Assembly (NCBI GenBank): GCA_034435635.1
Contig: DAOTWY010000040.1
Location: 1 to 64,000, forward strand
Origin: DAOTWY01 sp003696565
Lineage (GTDB): Bacteria; Chloroflexota; Anaerolineae; Aggregatilineales; Phototrophicaceae
Reading direction: 5' to 3'
DNA length: 64,000 nt
Shown: piece by piece, positions 1-7,924 of the stretch
Position numbering within the stretch: position 1 is the stretch's first letter
Layout of the letters: each line of letters begins with the position of its first letter
Translations under genes and position numbers: made by a program
Notes under the pieces: model-generated
The model's input: the letters and a program-made list of their open reading frames with translations, nothing else
Databases searched by the model: none
Told to the model about the DNA's origin: nothing

Positions 1-1
1 A

Positions 2-319
2 GTAACATACGGGTCAGGAGATGGATCAACGACGTTTAATCTGCCTGATCTGCGCGGGCGGGTGATCGCTGGATTAGACAACATGGGGGGAACCAGTGCC
101 AACCGTGTGACGGATGCGAGCGCGGATAGCATAGGCGGCGCAATGGGTGCGGAGACACACACGCTGACGGCCAGCCAAATCCCGAATAACGCACTCAACC
201 TTGATAATCAGATCGGCGGGGTCAGCTCACGAGGGCTTTCCGGACATACAGGGTCGGCAAGCCAAGCACACAACAATATGCAGCCGACACTGTTTATGAA
301 TTACATCATTAAGACGTAG
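2..319 (+). CDS. Phage tail fibre / tail-collar protein, C-terminal part
   Basis: The frame is open from the left edge of the window, so the gene is truncated at its 5' end. The visible part begins with a glycine-rich stretch followed by the sequence TTFNLPDLRGRVIAGLD, the hallmark of the phage tail collar domain (receptor-binding tail fibre or microcyst-type proteins). After it comes a Ser/His/Asn-rich end with AHNNMQPTLFMNYIIKT, also typical of these proteins, where the histidines are usually buried near the tip. The GTG at position 62 is internal to the domain and is not the real start. It probably mediates surface recognition by a tail or tailocin-like particle, in line with the tail-like genes that follow. 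Confidence 0.85.
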   Translation, partial: VTYGSGDGSTTFNLPDLRGRVIAGLDNMGGTSANRVTDASADSIGGAMGAETHTLTASQIPNNALNLDNQIGGVSSRGLSGHTGSASQAHNNMQPTLFMNYIIKT

Positions 320-380
320 ACCCCTCCCCCGAATTCGGGTGGGGGGAATAAAAGCTATTGGGAATGGGCGAATTTAACTA
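320..380 (+). terminator. GC-rich hairpin after the tail-collar gene
   Basis: A C-tract, the palindrome GAATTC and a G-tract (about 321-347) can form a strong imperfect hairpin directly after the stop codon. There is no U-tract behind it, so it may be an mRNA-stabilising or attenuating hairpin instead of a classical terminator. Confidence 0.35.
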
Positions 381-395
381 ATGAGAGGAATAGAG

Positions 396-947
396 ATGAG
401 CAGTCCAGACAATATTGATGGGAATATCCTGGTTAATTTGCTTTTTGTGCAGCAGGCGGTGGAGGCGGGAATTGCCGCGACGATCCGAGGGATTGTGAAT
501 GGGCAGCCGATGGGGTTGATTGAGCTGGTGGTGGCGGTGCGTACCGCGCTATGGGATGTGAACCGTCCGTTGGCTGAGGGCGTGAATCAGTACACGATGC
601 TGGCGATTTTGAATTATCTATCCCTGATTGGACAGGGGATTGCCGTGAGCAGCCAGCAGATACCGGAGGCGTTGGATATGGATGGACCCGTTGGGACGTG
701 GGTGAGCTATAACGCTGGAACGTTGAGCGTCACGTGGACGAACCCTCCGGCGGGGTTTGCATCGCAGATCGTGGTGGATGGAGTGATCGTCGGGTATTCC
801 GAGGCGCGGGACGATGTCGATGGCAATGCGGATGCTACGTTTAATGTGTCATTGAGCGCGGGGGCGCATGTGGTGCGGGTGGTGTATCGTAGGGTCGCAG
901 ATGGTGCATTATCGCGACTGGGTGTGGTGGCGAATCTGAATGTGTAG
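396..947 (+). CDS. Phage-type protein with C-terminal Ig/FN3-like domain
   Basis: 183 residues. I prefer the ATG at 396 over the one at 381 because GAGAGGAA lies six bases before it. The N-terminal half (to about residue 90) is predicted helical and unrecognised. The C-terminal half (about 95-183) is a beta-sandwich of fibronectin-III/Ig type, with alternating Val/Thr strands and a typical closing segment around AGAHVVRVVYRR. Such domains decorate virion and tail proteins. There is no signal peptide. It lies between the tail-collar gene and the large tail protein, with only nine bases to the latter, so it is probably a structural or adsorption component of the same particle. The exact function is unknown. 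Confidence 0.7.
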   Translation: MSSPDNIDGNILVNLLFVQQAVEAGIAATIRGIVNGQPMGLIELVVAVRTALWDVNRPLAEGVNQYTMLAILNYLSLIGQGIAVSSQQIPEALDMDGPVGTWVSYNAGTLSVTWTNPPAGFASQIVVDGVIVGYSEARDDVDGNADATFNVSLSAGAHVVRVVYRRVADGALSRLGVVANLNV

Positions 948-956
948 GGGGAATTG

Positions 957-2531
957 ATGGCTGCGAATCGGTTGTGGGCTGAGGTTCATCTTCCAAACGG
1001 GCAGATGCAGGGGATTGTGAACCTGGTATCTGCCCAGATCACACGCCGGCTGGATGGCGCGGGCGAGATCGTGATTAGTGTTCCCACAACCGATGCGAAC
1101 GCGGCGAATCTGCTGGGATTGTGGCGGCGGGTGCGTATTTTCTGGATCAGCCCGATACGCGGTAAATCGCAGATCGGCGCGGGTATCCTTTTAAGGAAGA
1201 AATTGGATATAGCAGCCGGAATGGTGCAGACGGCGTGGACGGGTGCGGATGCGCTGGCCGAATTGAGACAGGTGACAACCGGATTGAAGATGATTTATGA
1301 CGATAAGCCGATTGGGACAATCATCAATGACCTGGTAGAGCGCGTGAACGGATGGGACGCGGCTGTTGACCTGGCAGGGGTGAGTTATACGTCAACATCC
1401 AGGCGATTTGATGGGCAAACCATTTTGGCGGCGGTGCGAGCGGTGGCGCAGGGTGCAGGAATGCATCTGCGGCTGAAGCGGGATGGATTGGTGGAGGTGG
1501 GTCGTTTCGGCGCGGATAGTGGCGTGCGAGTGACGAACATCCGCAAAGCTGGGGGTATGACGGCGGGGAATCGCAAGCTGGCACTGATTGAGCGGCTTTC
1601 GGTGGTGACGGATGGGTATGAGGTCGTAAACTGGATTGAACCGGTGTGGGGGGCTGGAAATGGGGTGCTGACGCTGAAGCGATCCACCCGGAACAGCCCC
1701 TACCCGATCAACGAAACAGTCCGCAATGGTAGAAAAATTTATACTATAAAAGACGACGCTTCGATTGCCGAATATGGGCAGATTGAGGCGGTGGTTCGAA
1801 TGCCGGATGCGCCCTATCTAGCGGGCAGTATCACGAATGCAGCAAATACCCTATACGATTGGGCGGTTGCACAACTGAACCGCAAAAAAACGCCACAAAA
1901 GACATATGCCGTGAGTGGATTGAAGCTGGATAGCCGGGTGCTGCCGGGGGATAAGGTGCGGCTGGTGTATTCAGGGAAAATAATCCAGGACGGGCAGATC
2001 GTCAATTATGAGGATATTGATGATTTGTTCTGGGTGATCTCCGCGACGGAGACCTACGATATGAATGGCAGCCGATTCAGCTGGGAGATCAGCAATGTTG
2101 ACATCGAGCCAGCCAACGCGGCGGATATGGTGGCGGATGCACTGCTCCAGATGGATATATCGCCTCTGGAGCAGAAGCTGACTGCGAGCATTGCCCGGCA
2201 TACGGTCAGCGGGACGCTGGCGAAAGGCGCGGCGGTCGAAATGACGTTTAATATCCCTGCCCTGGTGGTGGACATTGGCACGGCGACATTGCGAGTGACA
2301 CGGGCGGATGGGACGGGCCCGTATGTGGTGGATTTCAAAATCGACGGCGTGTATTCCGGCAATGGTCCATGGATGGAAACGGCGGCATCCGACAATGAGT
2401 TTGAAGTGGATGTGGATGATATTCTGGCGGCGGGGACGCTGGCAGGGGATCACACCATCACGGTAGAAGCGTTGTATGGGACTGGCACGGTGGAGGTCGT
2501 CTTAGAAATTGTGCAGATTGGGGTGAACTGA
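957..2531 (+). CDS. Phage tail/baseplate-like protein
   Basis: 524 residues from the ATG at 957, chosen over the TTG at 954 because TAGGGGGAA sits just upstream. The first 370 residues resemble siphovirus tail proteins of the Gp37-like / prophage endopeptidase-tail type: an early segment where a ligand plane is traced (about residues 10-90), then helical and beta segments with the pattern GQTILAAVRAVAQGAGM and a late VLPGDKVRLVY segment. The last 125 residues form a separate beta-rich domain (about 400-524), plausibly a carbohydrate- or host-binding appendage. The stop overlaps the next start by one base (ATGA-like), showing translational coupling. The assignment rests on general similarity and context, not on catalytic residues. 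Confidence 0.6.
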   Translation: MAANRLWAEVHLPNGQMQGIVNLVSAQITRRLDGAGEIVISVPTTDANAANLLGLWRRVRIFWISPIRGKSQIGAGILLRKKLDIAAGMVQTAWTGADALAELRQVTTGLKMIYDDKPIGTIINDLVERVNGWDAAVDLAGVSYTSTSRRFDGQTILAAVRAVAQGAGMHLRLKRDGLVEVGRFGADSGVRVTNIRKAGGMTAGNRKLALIERLSVVTDGYEVVNWIEPVWGAGNGVLTLKRSTRNSPYPINETVRNGRKIYTIKDDASIAEYGQIEAVVRMPDAPYLAGSITNAANTLYDWAVAQLNRKKTPQKTYAVSGLKLDSRVLPGDKVRLVYSGKIIQDGQIVNYEDIDDLFWVISATETYDMNGSRFSWEISNVDIEPANAADMVADALLQMDISPLEQKLTASIARHTVSGTLAKGAAVEMTFNIPALVVDIGTATLRVTRADGTGPYVVDFKIDGVYSGNGPWMETAASDNEFEVDVDDILAAGTLAGDHTITVEALYGTGTVEVVLEIVQIGVN

Positions 2532-3100
2532 TGGCGTATCAGGGTTTGGGAGAGACAGCACGCGATTTGTGGCGGTGGGTGGTGGTGCCCCTGTTGCAGT
2601 GGATATGGCGAGTGACGTATGAGGTTCAGCCGCAGGATGTGATTGCCACATTTTATATGGTGGCTGCGCCGGTGATGGCGATATTGCATTTCAGTGGGCA
2701 GTCGATTGGATTGAGCTACTTGGATAGCATCGGCGTGCCCTGGTGGTTGCAGGTGGGAAGCTTCCTGGTGGCGGGCTGGGTGCTGATTAACGATCAGAAG
2801 GCGTGGGTGTATATGGTGGCGTGTATCCCTAGCGTGGGGTATGCGTGCGGATTATTGTTGGGGGTATATATGCAGCAATTGAGATATCCCGCATTATTGC
2901 CCGCAATCTATCTGATTTTCTGGGGGATATTGGCAGGAATTACGATCCGGCAGCGGTATGAAATCCGGCGGCTGATCGGGCTTATTGAACACATTGAGAG
3001 GGAATTAGAGAATGGACGACGAGAAGCTGCTTCTGGCAATACTGAACAACCCCGTCGGGCAATTTCTGATCGGCGTATACATAATCAATCAGGTGCATAA
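2531..3100 (+). CDS. Four-helix membrane protein, possibly holin-like
   Basis: 189 residues with about four hydrophobic helices (roughly residues 40-57, 72-88, 93-112 and 120-140), an amphipathic Trp-rich N-terminus and a charged C-terminal tail with a short coiled-coil segment. It starts on the last base of the tail gene's stop codon and its 3' end overlaps the following small gene by 89 bases in another frame. A multi-span small membrane protein after tail genes in a phage module suggests a holin or other lysis role, but no family signature is visible, so this is inference from position and topology. Confidence 0.55.
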   Translation: MAYQGLGETARDLWRWVVVPLLQWIWRVTYEVQPQDVIATFYMVAAPVMAILHFSGQSIGLSYLDSIGVPWWLQVGSFLVAGWVLINDQKAWVYMVACIPSVGYACGLLLGVYMQQLRYPALLPAIYLIFWGILAGITIRQRYEIRRLIGLIEHIERELENGRREAASGNTEQPRRAISDRRIHNQSGA

Positions 3101-3215
3101 GCTATTGGTAGGTGGTGAAGCAAGCGATTACCGTGATAAGTATCATGATTTGCGGGTGAAGTATGAGGTGCTGAAAGCGCGGGCAATCGAAAGCGGAATT
3201 AAAGTGGAGGACTAG
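3012..3215 (+). CDS. Small membrane-associated phage protein
   Basis: 67 residues, ATG preceded by GAGAGGGAATTAGAG. One hydrophobic segment (about residues 6-30) is followed by a charged helix (DYRDKYHDLRVKYEVLKAR) that could form a coiled coil. It overlaps the 3' end of the preceding membrane protein by 89 bases in a different frame and is followed after three bases by the next gene. This nested, compact arrangement is typical of phage lysis or accessory genes such as holin/antiholin pairs. The role is unproven. Confidence 0.55.
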   Translation: MDDEKLLLAILNNPVGQFLIGVYIINQVHKLLVGGEASDYRDKYHDLRVKYEVLKARAIESGIKVED

Positions 3216-3218
3216 AGG

Positions 3219-4307
3219 ATGAAGCGGAAATTACTACATCTGTTATGGGCGGTGAGTGTGTCGTTGGTGATGGTCGCGCCGGCGTTGGGGGAGCCTGTAG
3301 TGGCGGTTGATCGGGTTGAGTTGCCTGGCTATGTGCTGGCGCAAAGCTCCAGCAGCGTGACAGTGGACATCAACACCCTGCTGAACCTGGGGACATTCAT
3401 ACTGATGCTGGCGTTGGTGGTGTTCCTGGTGCTGCGGGGTAATCCTGCTGGTGCGGCGGATGCGAGGCTGGCGAATGCTCTGCGGCAGGACATGGAAAAC
3501 CGGGACAGCATGAAGTTAAAGGAAGAACTGCACCAGCTCCGACAACAGCAATCCGCCTTATATAAGATGGCGTGGGATGGTGTGCTGGGCGTGGTGACTC
3601 TGCTGGCACCGGTGACGAAGACTATCAAGGCGGATGATGCGCTGCGGGACTGGATGCGGGATATTGAGAAACCGGGGAAGCCGACGGTTGGTGAGGTTGA
3701 TGATGAATTTTTGAAGCCGGTTCCGCCGCCAGCCGACAATAATCCCCACAGGGATTTGCCGCCATTTACGGCGGTTAATCGTAATCCGGATTTGGCTGGC
3801 GAGCCGACGGTGGAATATAATCCACCAGCCCCGGTGGAGGGGCAGGATCAGCGCATATTGGCACGCCCGCCATTTTATGGATTAATTTATCAGGCAAATG
3901 CTGTGCCGTGGGTGCATCATAAAGAGAATGGATATGAATTCAGCATTGAGTGGCTGAAGGGGACGTTTGGGTTGTCTCAGCCGGGAGTTGAGGTGTATCC
4001 GGGGGGGGCATATCTTCTGAAGGCGGTTGTGGAGGTGGACGAGAATTTTGTTGACCCGAACAATGACTTTGCGATGTGTGCATCGATTGCATTGAATGGG
4101 AAAATAACGACATTGAATCCGCACACATTGGTGAAAGGTAAATTTGAATATATTTGGGGCGTGGAATTTGTGACGGCTGGCGTTGTGCAGTTGAACATTT
4201 TCATCCGTGCAGAATGGGCAGCACGCGGTGGTAAGATTATTTTTGAGCAAATTCGCCTGGAGACATTGCCGGAAAATTCTGGATATACAACGCAGATTGT
4301 TGGGTGA
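3219..4307 (+). CDS. Secreted, membrane-anchored coiled-coil protein of the phage-like region
   Basis: 362 residues. A signal peptide (MKRKLLHLLWAVSVSLVM, cleavage near residue 24 or the AQSS at about 42) is followed by a transmembrane helix (about 55-72, LGTFILMLALVVFLVLR). Next come a heptad-rich coiled coil (about 80-120), a Pro-rich linker (about 150-210) and a C-terminal beta-sandwich-like domain (about 215-362) that resembles a carbohydrate-binding module in its Trp/Tyr and Asn-rich strands. The start has a GGAGG-like site just upstream. It is the last gene of a tightly packed + strand run and is closed by the terminator at 4345-4384. A surface protein in a phage module could alter the host envelope (lysogenic conversion or lysis); this is inference. 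Confidence 0.6.
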   Translation: MKRKLLHLLWAVSVSLVMVAPALGEPVVAVDRVELPGYVLAQSSSSVTVDINTLLNLGTFILMLALVVFLVLRGNPAGAADARLANALRQDMENRDSMKLKEELHQLRQQQSALYKMAWDGVLGVVTLLAPVTKTIKADDALRDWMRDIEKPGKPTVGEVDDEFLKPVPPPADNNPHRDLPPFTAVNRNPDLAGEPTVEYNPPAPVEGQDQRILARPPFYGLIYQANAVPWVHHKENGYEFSIEWLKGTFGLSQPGVEVYPGGAYLLKAVVEVDENFVDPNNDFAMCASIALNGKITTLNPHTLVKGKFEYIWGVEFVTAGVVQLNIFIRAEWAARGGKIIFEQIRLETLPENSGYTTQIVG

Positions 4308-4344
4308 GTGGGTGGCAGGCAACCGAAAAATTTATGGAATATTC

Positions 4345-4384
4345 ACACAGACTAAGTATAACCTTAGTCTGTGTTTTTATTTTT
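4345..4384 (+). terminator. Rho-independent terminator
   Basis: A perfect 12-bp stem (ACACAGACTAAG, 4345-4356, with its complement at 4363-4374), a six-base loop and a T-rich tail to 4384. It ends the phage-like tail operon. Its right arm contains the GTG of the longest open frame of the next gene, which argues against using that GTG as a start. Confidence 0.85.
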
Positions 4385-4394
4385 GAGGGAAATC

Positions 4395-5156
4395 ATGCAG
4401 GATAAGACGAAGAAACCCGCCAGGCGGGTGTTGAAGTGGGTCGGGTGGGCGATTGTTGCATTGGTGATGATCGGCGTGCTGGGGCAGGCGTTGGGTATTC
4501 CTACGGCAAGTGAGTTACGGATGACGGAAACGGCAGGTGCAGCGGTGGCGCAGGCGGTGGAAACGGAGGAAATCACGCCGACTGCGGAGGGAACGACGGA
4601 TACCCCTACTGTGGTGCGCACACCCACACCGACACACACAGTGACAATTACCCCTACGGCGACTTATCAGGGGCAGTTGGCGGTATTTGCTACGGCTGGG
4701 CGTGTGCTAGATGGCGCGTTTGATGAGATCGATGTGATTGAGGAGGTGGGGGTATCTACAGCGTCTGAGTCGGGCGATAGGTGGATTGTGTATCTGGAAG
4801 TGGTGGTTGATCGTGGCGGGGTATCTGAGGAGACGGCGGATTTGATCCGGCAGGCGGTGTATGCGCGGGTGGGATCGGCACGGGTAGAGATCAGTATGAT
4901 TTTGGACGACGGCAACGAGGCGGCAGATTACACGTGGGACAATGATGATGATGAATGGCGCGTGACGGAGTTGATGTCTCGTGGGCTGCCGACTGAAACA
5001 CCTACCCAATCAGGCGCGGTGTGTCCGAGTTTGGGAGCGACGTGCAGCGAATTGACGTGTGAGCAGGCATATGCATGCTTGGCGGCAGGGAATCGCCGGC
5101 TAGATCGAGATAGAGATGGTGTGCCGTGCGAGTCGATTTGTCCGGGTGGTAATTGA
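4395..5156 (+). CDS. Membrane-anchored Excalibur-domain protein
   Basis: 253 residues from the ATG at 4395, preceded by TTGAGGGAAATC; the earlier in-frame GTG (4371) lies inside a terminator stem. A short basic N-terminus leads into one transmembrane helix (about residues 13-32), then a Thr/Pro-rich linker (about 50-90), a central alpha/beta region of about 90 residues with acidic patches and no recognised family, and a C-terminal Excalibur calcium-binding motif (about 205-253) with four cysteines and the DRDRDGVPCE loop. Excalibur domains occur on extracellular nucleases and cell-surface proteins of Gram-positive-like bacteria. It is monocistronic between two terminators. The GC-rich codon use matches the phage-like genes to its left. 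Confidence 0.7.
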   Translation: MQDKTKKPARRVLKWVGWAIVALVMIGVLGQALGIPTASELRMTETAGAAVAQAVETEEITPTAEGTTDTPTVVRTPTPTHTVTITPTATYQGQLAVFATAGRVLDGAFDEIDVIEEVGVSTASESGDRWIVYLEVVVDRGGVSEETADLIRQAVYARVGSARVEISMILDDGNEAADYTWDNDDDEWRVTELMSRGLPTETPTQSGAVCPSLGATCSELTCEQAYACLAAGNRRLDRDRDGVPCESICPGGN

Positions 5157-5157
5157 C

Positions 5158-5215
5158 AAAAAAAGCAGGTGCATCCGGGAACGCACCTGCCTTGCATCGC
5201 CATGCAACTTTTATT
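5158..5215. terminator. Bidirectional terminator between convergent genes
   Basis: The stem GCAGGTGC/GCACCTGC (5165-5172 and 5183-5190) is followed by a run of T on the - strand, so it terminates the - strand operon arriving from the right. A second small hairpin TTGCAT/ATGCAA (5192-5207) with CTTTTATT behind it may serve the + strand gene. Confidence 0.75.
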
Positions 5216-5328
5216 ACACATTTTTTAATGTGCTGCGCAATCCCGTCACCGGCGGGTGAATTGCTATGTTTGTGAGAGTGAGAGTGAGCCGCTTCACGTA
5301 GTTCACTTTGGCTGTGAATATGACCAGA

Positions 5329-5841
5329 TCATTTCTTCGATCCTCGTTTTAGTTTTAGGGATTGATCGGCATAAATCAGCCAATGCCCGTCCAATCTGGC
5401 TGCTTGCCACCAGCCGCTCTCACAATAACGATAGCATGTTGCAAGATGACAGCCTGTTTGTTTGGCAGCCTGTTTTGGGGAAATGACGGGGCGATTGTTA
5501 TGTGTTTTGCCGTGCCAGCCGGTGGTTGAGAGTTTTCGCTGTGCGGCTGCCAGCTCTCCGCGGAGGCGTTCGTTTTCCGCCTCCAAAAAATTCAGACGGT
5601 CAGGAGTACGATGAGTTGATTTAGCATTGCGGCGGCGCAGCTGATAGTTTTCATCGCGCAGGGCGGCATTCTGCGCCTTCAGTTCCTGCACCAGATTACG
5701 CAGATTGTTGTAGAGGTCAATCAATTCATCGTAATCCGGCAGGTCTTCCGGCGCGGGTGACGTGGTTTGCTTATCCATCATATCCTCTGCCCATTTGCGC
5801 CACGCTCGGTTTTGCTGACGGTAGTGGGATGCGGTGGTCAT
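5329..5841 (-). CDS. Coiled-coil protein with excisionase-like helix-turn-helix
   Basis: 170 residues. The middle (about residues 38-105) is a strongly predicted coiled coil with regular Leu/Asn/Glu heptads (LYNNLRNLVQELKAQNAALR). The C-terminus (about 118-165) looks like a MerR/excisionase winged helix: ISPKQAAKQTGCHLATCYRY with the following W-rich wing and a HWLIYA strand. No signal peptide. It starts in an ATGA overlap with the end of the upstream - strand gene, so both are co-transcribed and translationally coupled. A DNA-binding dimer used for phage regulation, excision or partition is plausible; function not established. Confidence 0.65.
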   Translation of the reverse strand: MTTASHYRQQNRAWRKWAEDMMDKQTTSPAPEDLPDYDELIDLYNNLRNLVQELKAQNAALRDENYQLRRRNAKSTHRTPDRLNFLEAENERLRGELAAAQRKLSTTGWHGKTHNNRPVISPKQAAKQTGCHLATCYRYCESGWWQAARLDGHWLIYADQSLKLKRGSKK

Positions 5842-6935
5842 GGTTGCCCCCTAGTCATTGTCGTTAAAATATTGAGAGGAGTGTTTGATGTTGGATGTGG
5901 AATGATAGTTGATTGAGCAACGGGTTGATTGGGTGGTTGATTTGGTGATTGGACGATAGCGACTGTAGTGATCGTATCCAGGACGTTGATTTTGGGCTTT
6001 CTATAGATACAATGCACCCGTGGGTGTTGCTGATGTGTGATTTCTAATTTGATGATTTCATAGCCAGATTCGATAATGTTATTGAGGTGGTCTGGTTGGA
6101 TGTCCCATGCGTATATGGTTTGCATGGTCGTTTCACTAGTGGGAGTGATAGGGACACGCTGGAGCAATTCATCGCGCTCGTGGCGTATTTTTTTTATATC
6201 ATCCTGTAATTTTTGTAAATTATTTTGCAGAGTGCTGTATTGTTGGCGGATGGTAGCGAGATCAGCCTGAGCAGTTTCGTGGGCTTGTTGGGCTAATTGT
6301 GCTTGTCGTACAGCATGAGCCTTCGCTTTAATAGCATTGTCTCGTTCTGTGCGTAAGGTATCGATTTGTTTCTTCAAGTCATCGATGAGAGCTATTAATT
6401 CTGTAGGATTATCCTGATTTTCGTCCTGATTTCGACTGATTTTGTTTAATTCAATCAGTTCGGCGTTGGTTATTGGGGGTGGATCATTGGGTAAATGTTG
6501 TATTTCGTGGCGAGCAGCTGATGCGTCGTCGTTGGGCGTGGTTGATATTTTGTTATGAGATTCTGGTTGAGATTCTGGTTGAGATTCTGGTTGAGATTCT
6601 GGTGTCATTTCATCCTTCCTGACACTTGTAACTTGTAAAAAACGTTTTTTTCTATACGGGTTGTGAACGTGTTCAATCGTTACGGGTATGGGGTGTTCGA
6701 GCGTGAACGTTTTGCCGACATCGCCCCATTTACCATATTTCACATCGTCATAATTTAGGATTCCGGCACCGATAAATAGTCTGATATCAAACAATGACGC
6801 TTTCATACCATCATCGGTATGGCATCGCCAGAATAGATTACCGCGTTGCGCGCCGGATTTTATTTGTGAGACGGTGACTGACGTAACTAACCGTTTTAAT
6901 AGTGTCTGATCGCCGTACGACGAGGTTGTAAGCAT
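5838..6935 (-). CDS. Coiled-coil phage-region protein with QPES repeats
   Basis: 365 residues using the ATG at 6935, because GGAGGATTCTATC precedes it; the longest frame would begin 12 codons earlier without a ribosome site. The N-terminal 95 residues form a compact unrecognised domain, perhaps OB-fold or ssDNA-binding-like (beta strands with FWRCHTDDG and aromatic residues; this is a guess). A linker with four QPES repeats follows (DNA repeat 6557-6602). A long coiled coil spans about residues 160-265 and the C-terminal 100 residues are Pro/Thr/Ile-rich. It is first of a two-gene - strand operon. The N-terminal domain could bind nucleic acid; no family was recognised. Confidence 0.6.
   Translation of the reverse strand: MLTTSSYGDQTLLKRLVTSVTVSQIKSGAQRGNLFWRCHTDDGMKASLFDIRLFIGAGILNYDDVKYGKWGDVGKTFTLEHPIPVTIEHVHNPYRKKRFLQVTSVRKDEMTPESQPESQPESQPESHNKISTTPNDDASAARHEIQHLPNDPPPITNAELIELNKISRNQDENQDNPTELIALIDDLKKQIDTLRTERDNAIKAKAHAVRQAQLAQQAHETAQADLATIRQQYSTLQNNLQKLQDDIKKIRHERDELLQRVPITPTSETTMQTIYAWDIQPDHLNNIIESGYEIIKLEITHQQHPRVHCIYRKPKINVLDTITTVAIVQSPNQPPNQPVAQSTIIPHPTSNTPLNILTTMTRGQP
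6557..6602. repeat. Four 12-bp direct repeats in frame
   Basis: Four consecutive near-perfect copies of a 12-bp unit (GAGATTCTGGTT on the + strand) encode a QPES linker in the - strand gene. Copy number could vary by slippage without frameshift. Spacing and length exclude a CRISPR array. Confidence 0.85.
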
Positions 6936-7023
6936 GATAGAATCCTCCAGCTTCTGCCCAGTTTTGGGCAATTTTTATTTGTATGGGTGGCATTGGTATT
7001 TATCCGTCTTCGTGTATGTTGTC

Positions 7024-7296
7024 CTAGCAGAGTAGATCGGTTAATTCATCCAGATCAAATCCACGATCTGGATCAAACACGGTTCTGATTTCAGGATTAT
7101 CTATGAGGCTAAAACGCTCCGAGATTAGTCGTGTTTCTGTTTGCCAGCAGATATCAACACAATTTGTTATATGGCTGATCGACACATGGGCTGCGCGATA
7201 TATATGGTTGTTTGGCAGTTGTACAATGCATTCACCATATACGCATGATTGATGACGAACAAACACAATAATTGAATTGTTGAACATTACTTTCAT
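7024..7296 (-). CDS. Small hypothetical protein of the island
   Basis: 90 residues with AAAGGAAACAGCATC before the ATG. Beta-rich N-terminal half with three cysteines (VYGECIVQ, NCVDICW) and an acidic C-terminal end (FDPDRGFDLDELTDLL). The composition is AT-rich compared with the tail genes. It is transcribed away from the repressor at 7568 and 88 bases ahead of the coiled-coil operon, so it is probably the first gene of the leftward early transcript of the island. I recognise no family. The good ribosome site and the gap-free layout support it as real. Confidence 0.55.
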   Translation of the reverse strand: MKVMFNNSIIVFVRHQSCVYGECIVQLPNNHIYRAAHVSISHITNCVDICWQTETRLISERFSLIDNPEIRTVFDPDRGFDLDELTDLLC

Positions 7297-7411
7297 GATG
7301 CTGTTTCCTTTATTAATACAGGATATAAAAAATTACACGTGGATGCTGTTTATATGATCTGTGCTAGCGATTTAGTTGTTAAGGTGCTGCGTCTGCGTTA
7401 TTATCAATTTA

Positions 7412-7463
7412 CGAACGTGCAGACAATAAATTGCTTTGTTGTGTAAATATTATTGCACGTTCG
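7412..7463. promoter_or_regulatory. Candidate operator: 10-bp inverted repeat
   Basis: CGAACGTGCA (7412-7421) and its exact complement TGCACGTTCG (7454-7463) lie 32 bases apart in the divergent region between the leftward island genes and the XRE repressor. A third GAACGT half-site is at 7501-7506. The layout fits operator sites of a lambda-like switch bound by the repressor at 7568-7795. Binding is inferred. Confidence 0.5.
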
Positions 7464-7514
7464 ACATCTTTTGTCAATGAAAACGGCAAAAGATTTTTCA
7501 GAACGTTATTTTTA

Positions 7515-7544
7515 TTGACCGAAGCGGGGATATTATGGTATCAT
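7515..7544 (+). promoter_or_regulatory. Putative promoter of the repressor
   Basis: TTGACC (7515-7520) and TATCAT (7539-7544) are separated by 18 bases. The predicted transcript would start near 7551, just ahead of the AGGAAGG site, which supports the ATG at 7568 over the upstream ATG at 7535. Confidence 0.5.
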
Positions 7545-7567
7545 CCAAAAAAAACAGGAAGGCATTT

Positions 7568-7795
7568 ATGAGATCGAAACTCAAAGAATTGGTTTTTAAG
7601 CGCGAGCAGGCGGAGCAGCGGCGCATTTTCCAGAACGAAATTGCGGAGAAAACCGGTTTGACTCCCGGCACAATCAGCCGCTGGATGTCACCACGTCCAA
7701 TTCGTCAGATTCAGGACGATGTGGTAATCCCACTGTGCGAGTTTTTTCAATGTGATATAGGCGATTTGGTGACAATTGAATATTCCGATGATTAG
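7568..7795 (+). CDS. XRE/Cro-CI family phage-type repressor
   Basis: 75 residues. The start at 7568 is preceded by AGGAAGG at five bases spacing and lies after the predicted promoter; the ATG at 7535 lacks a site. The protein is essentially one helix-turn-helix domain: FQNEIAEKTGLTPGTISRW is the classical helix 2-turn-helix 3 pattern, and the C-terminal part (VIPLCEFFQCDIGDLVTIE) matches the end of small Cro/CI-type regulators that act on phage early genes. It is divergent from the - strand island genes and faces a 10-bp inverted repeat that could be its operator. It is the outermost gene of the island on this side. Confidence 0.8.
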   Translation: MRSKLKELVFKREQAEQRRIFQNEIAEKTGLTPGTISRWMSPRPIRQIQDDVVIPLCEFFQCDIGDLVTIEYSDD

Positions 7796-7924
7796 AGAAA
7801 ATTTCGGATAGGGTAGTAGCATTAATTTATAAATTACGTTATGTTCCCCTAAAACAAGATTAGCATAATGCAGTCTAAGAAGCGTAGATGCATAATGTGG
7901 ATAAAAACCCGTGAGGAAAATACC

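Noticed and set aside
4371..4394. GTG start of the Excalibur gene
   Set aside because: It lies in the right arm of a perfect terminator stem, and ATG 4395 has its own ribosome site.
5256..5486. 76-residue + strand frame
   Set aside because: It runs antisense through the C-terminal end of the coiled-coil/HTH gene and has no ribosome site or recognisable motif.
6557..6602. CRISPR array
   Set aside because: The 12-bp repeats are directly tandem without spacers and encode an in-frame linker; no cas genes are present.
7535..7567. Upstream ATG of the XRE repressor
   Set aside because: It lies within the predicted -10 region and has no ribosome site; 7568 has AGGAAGG.
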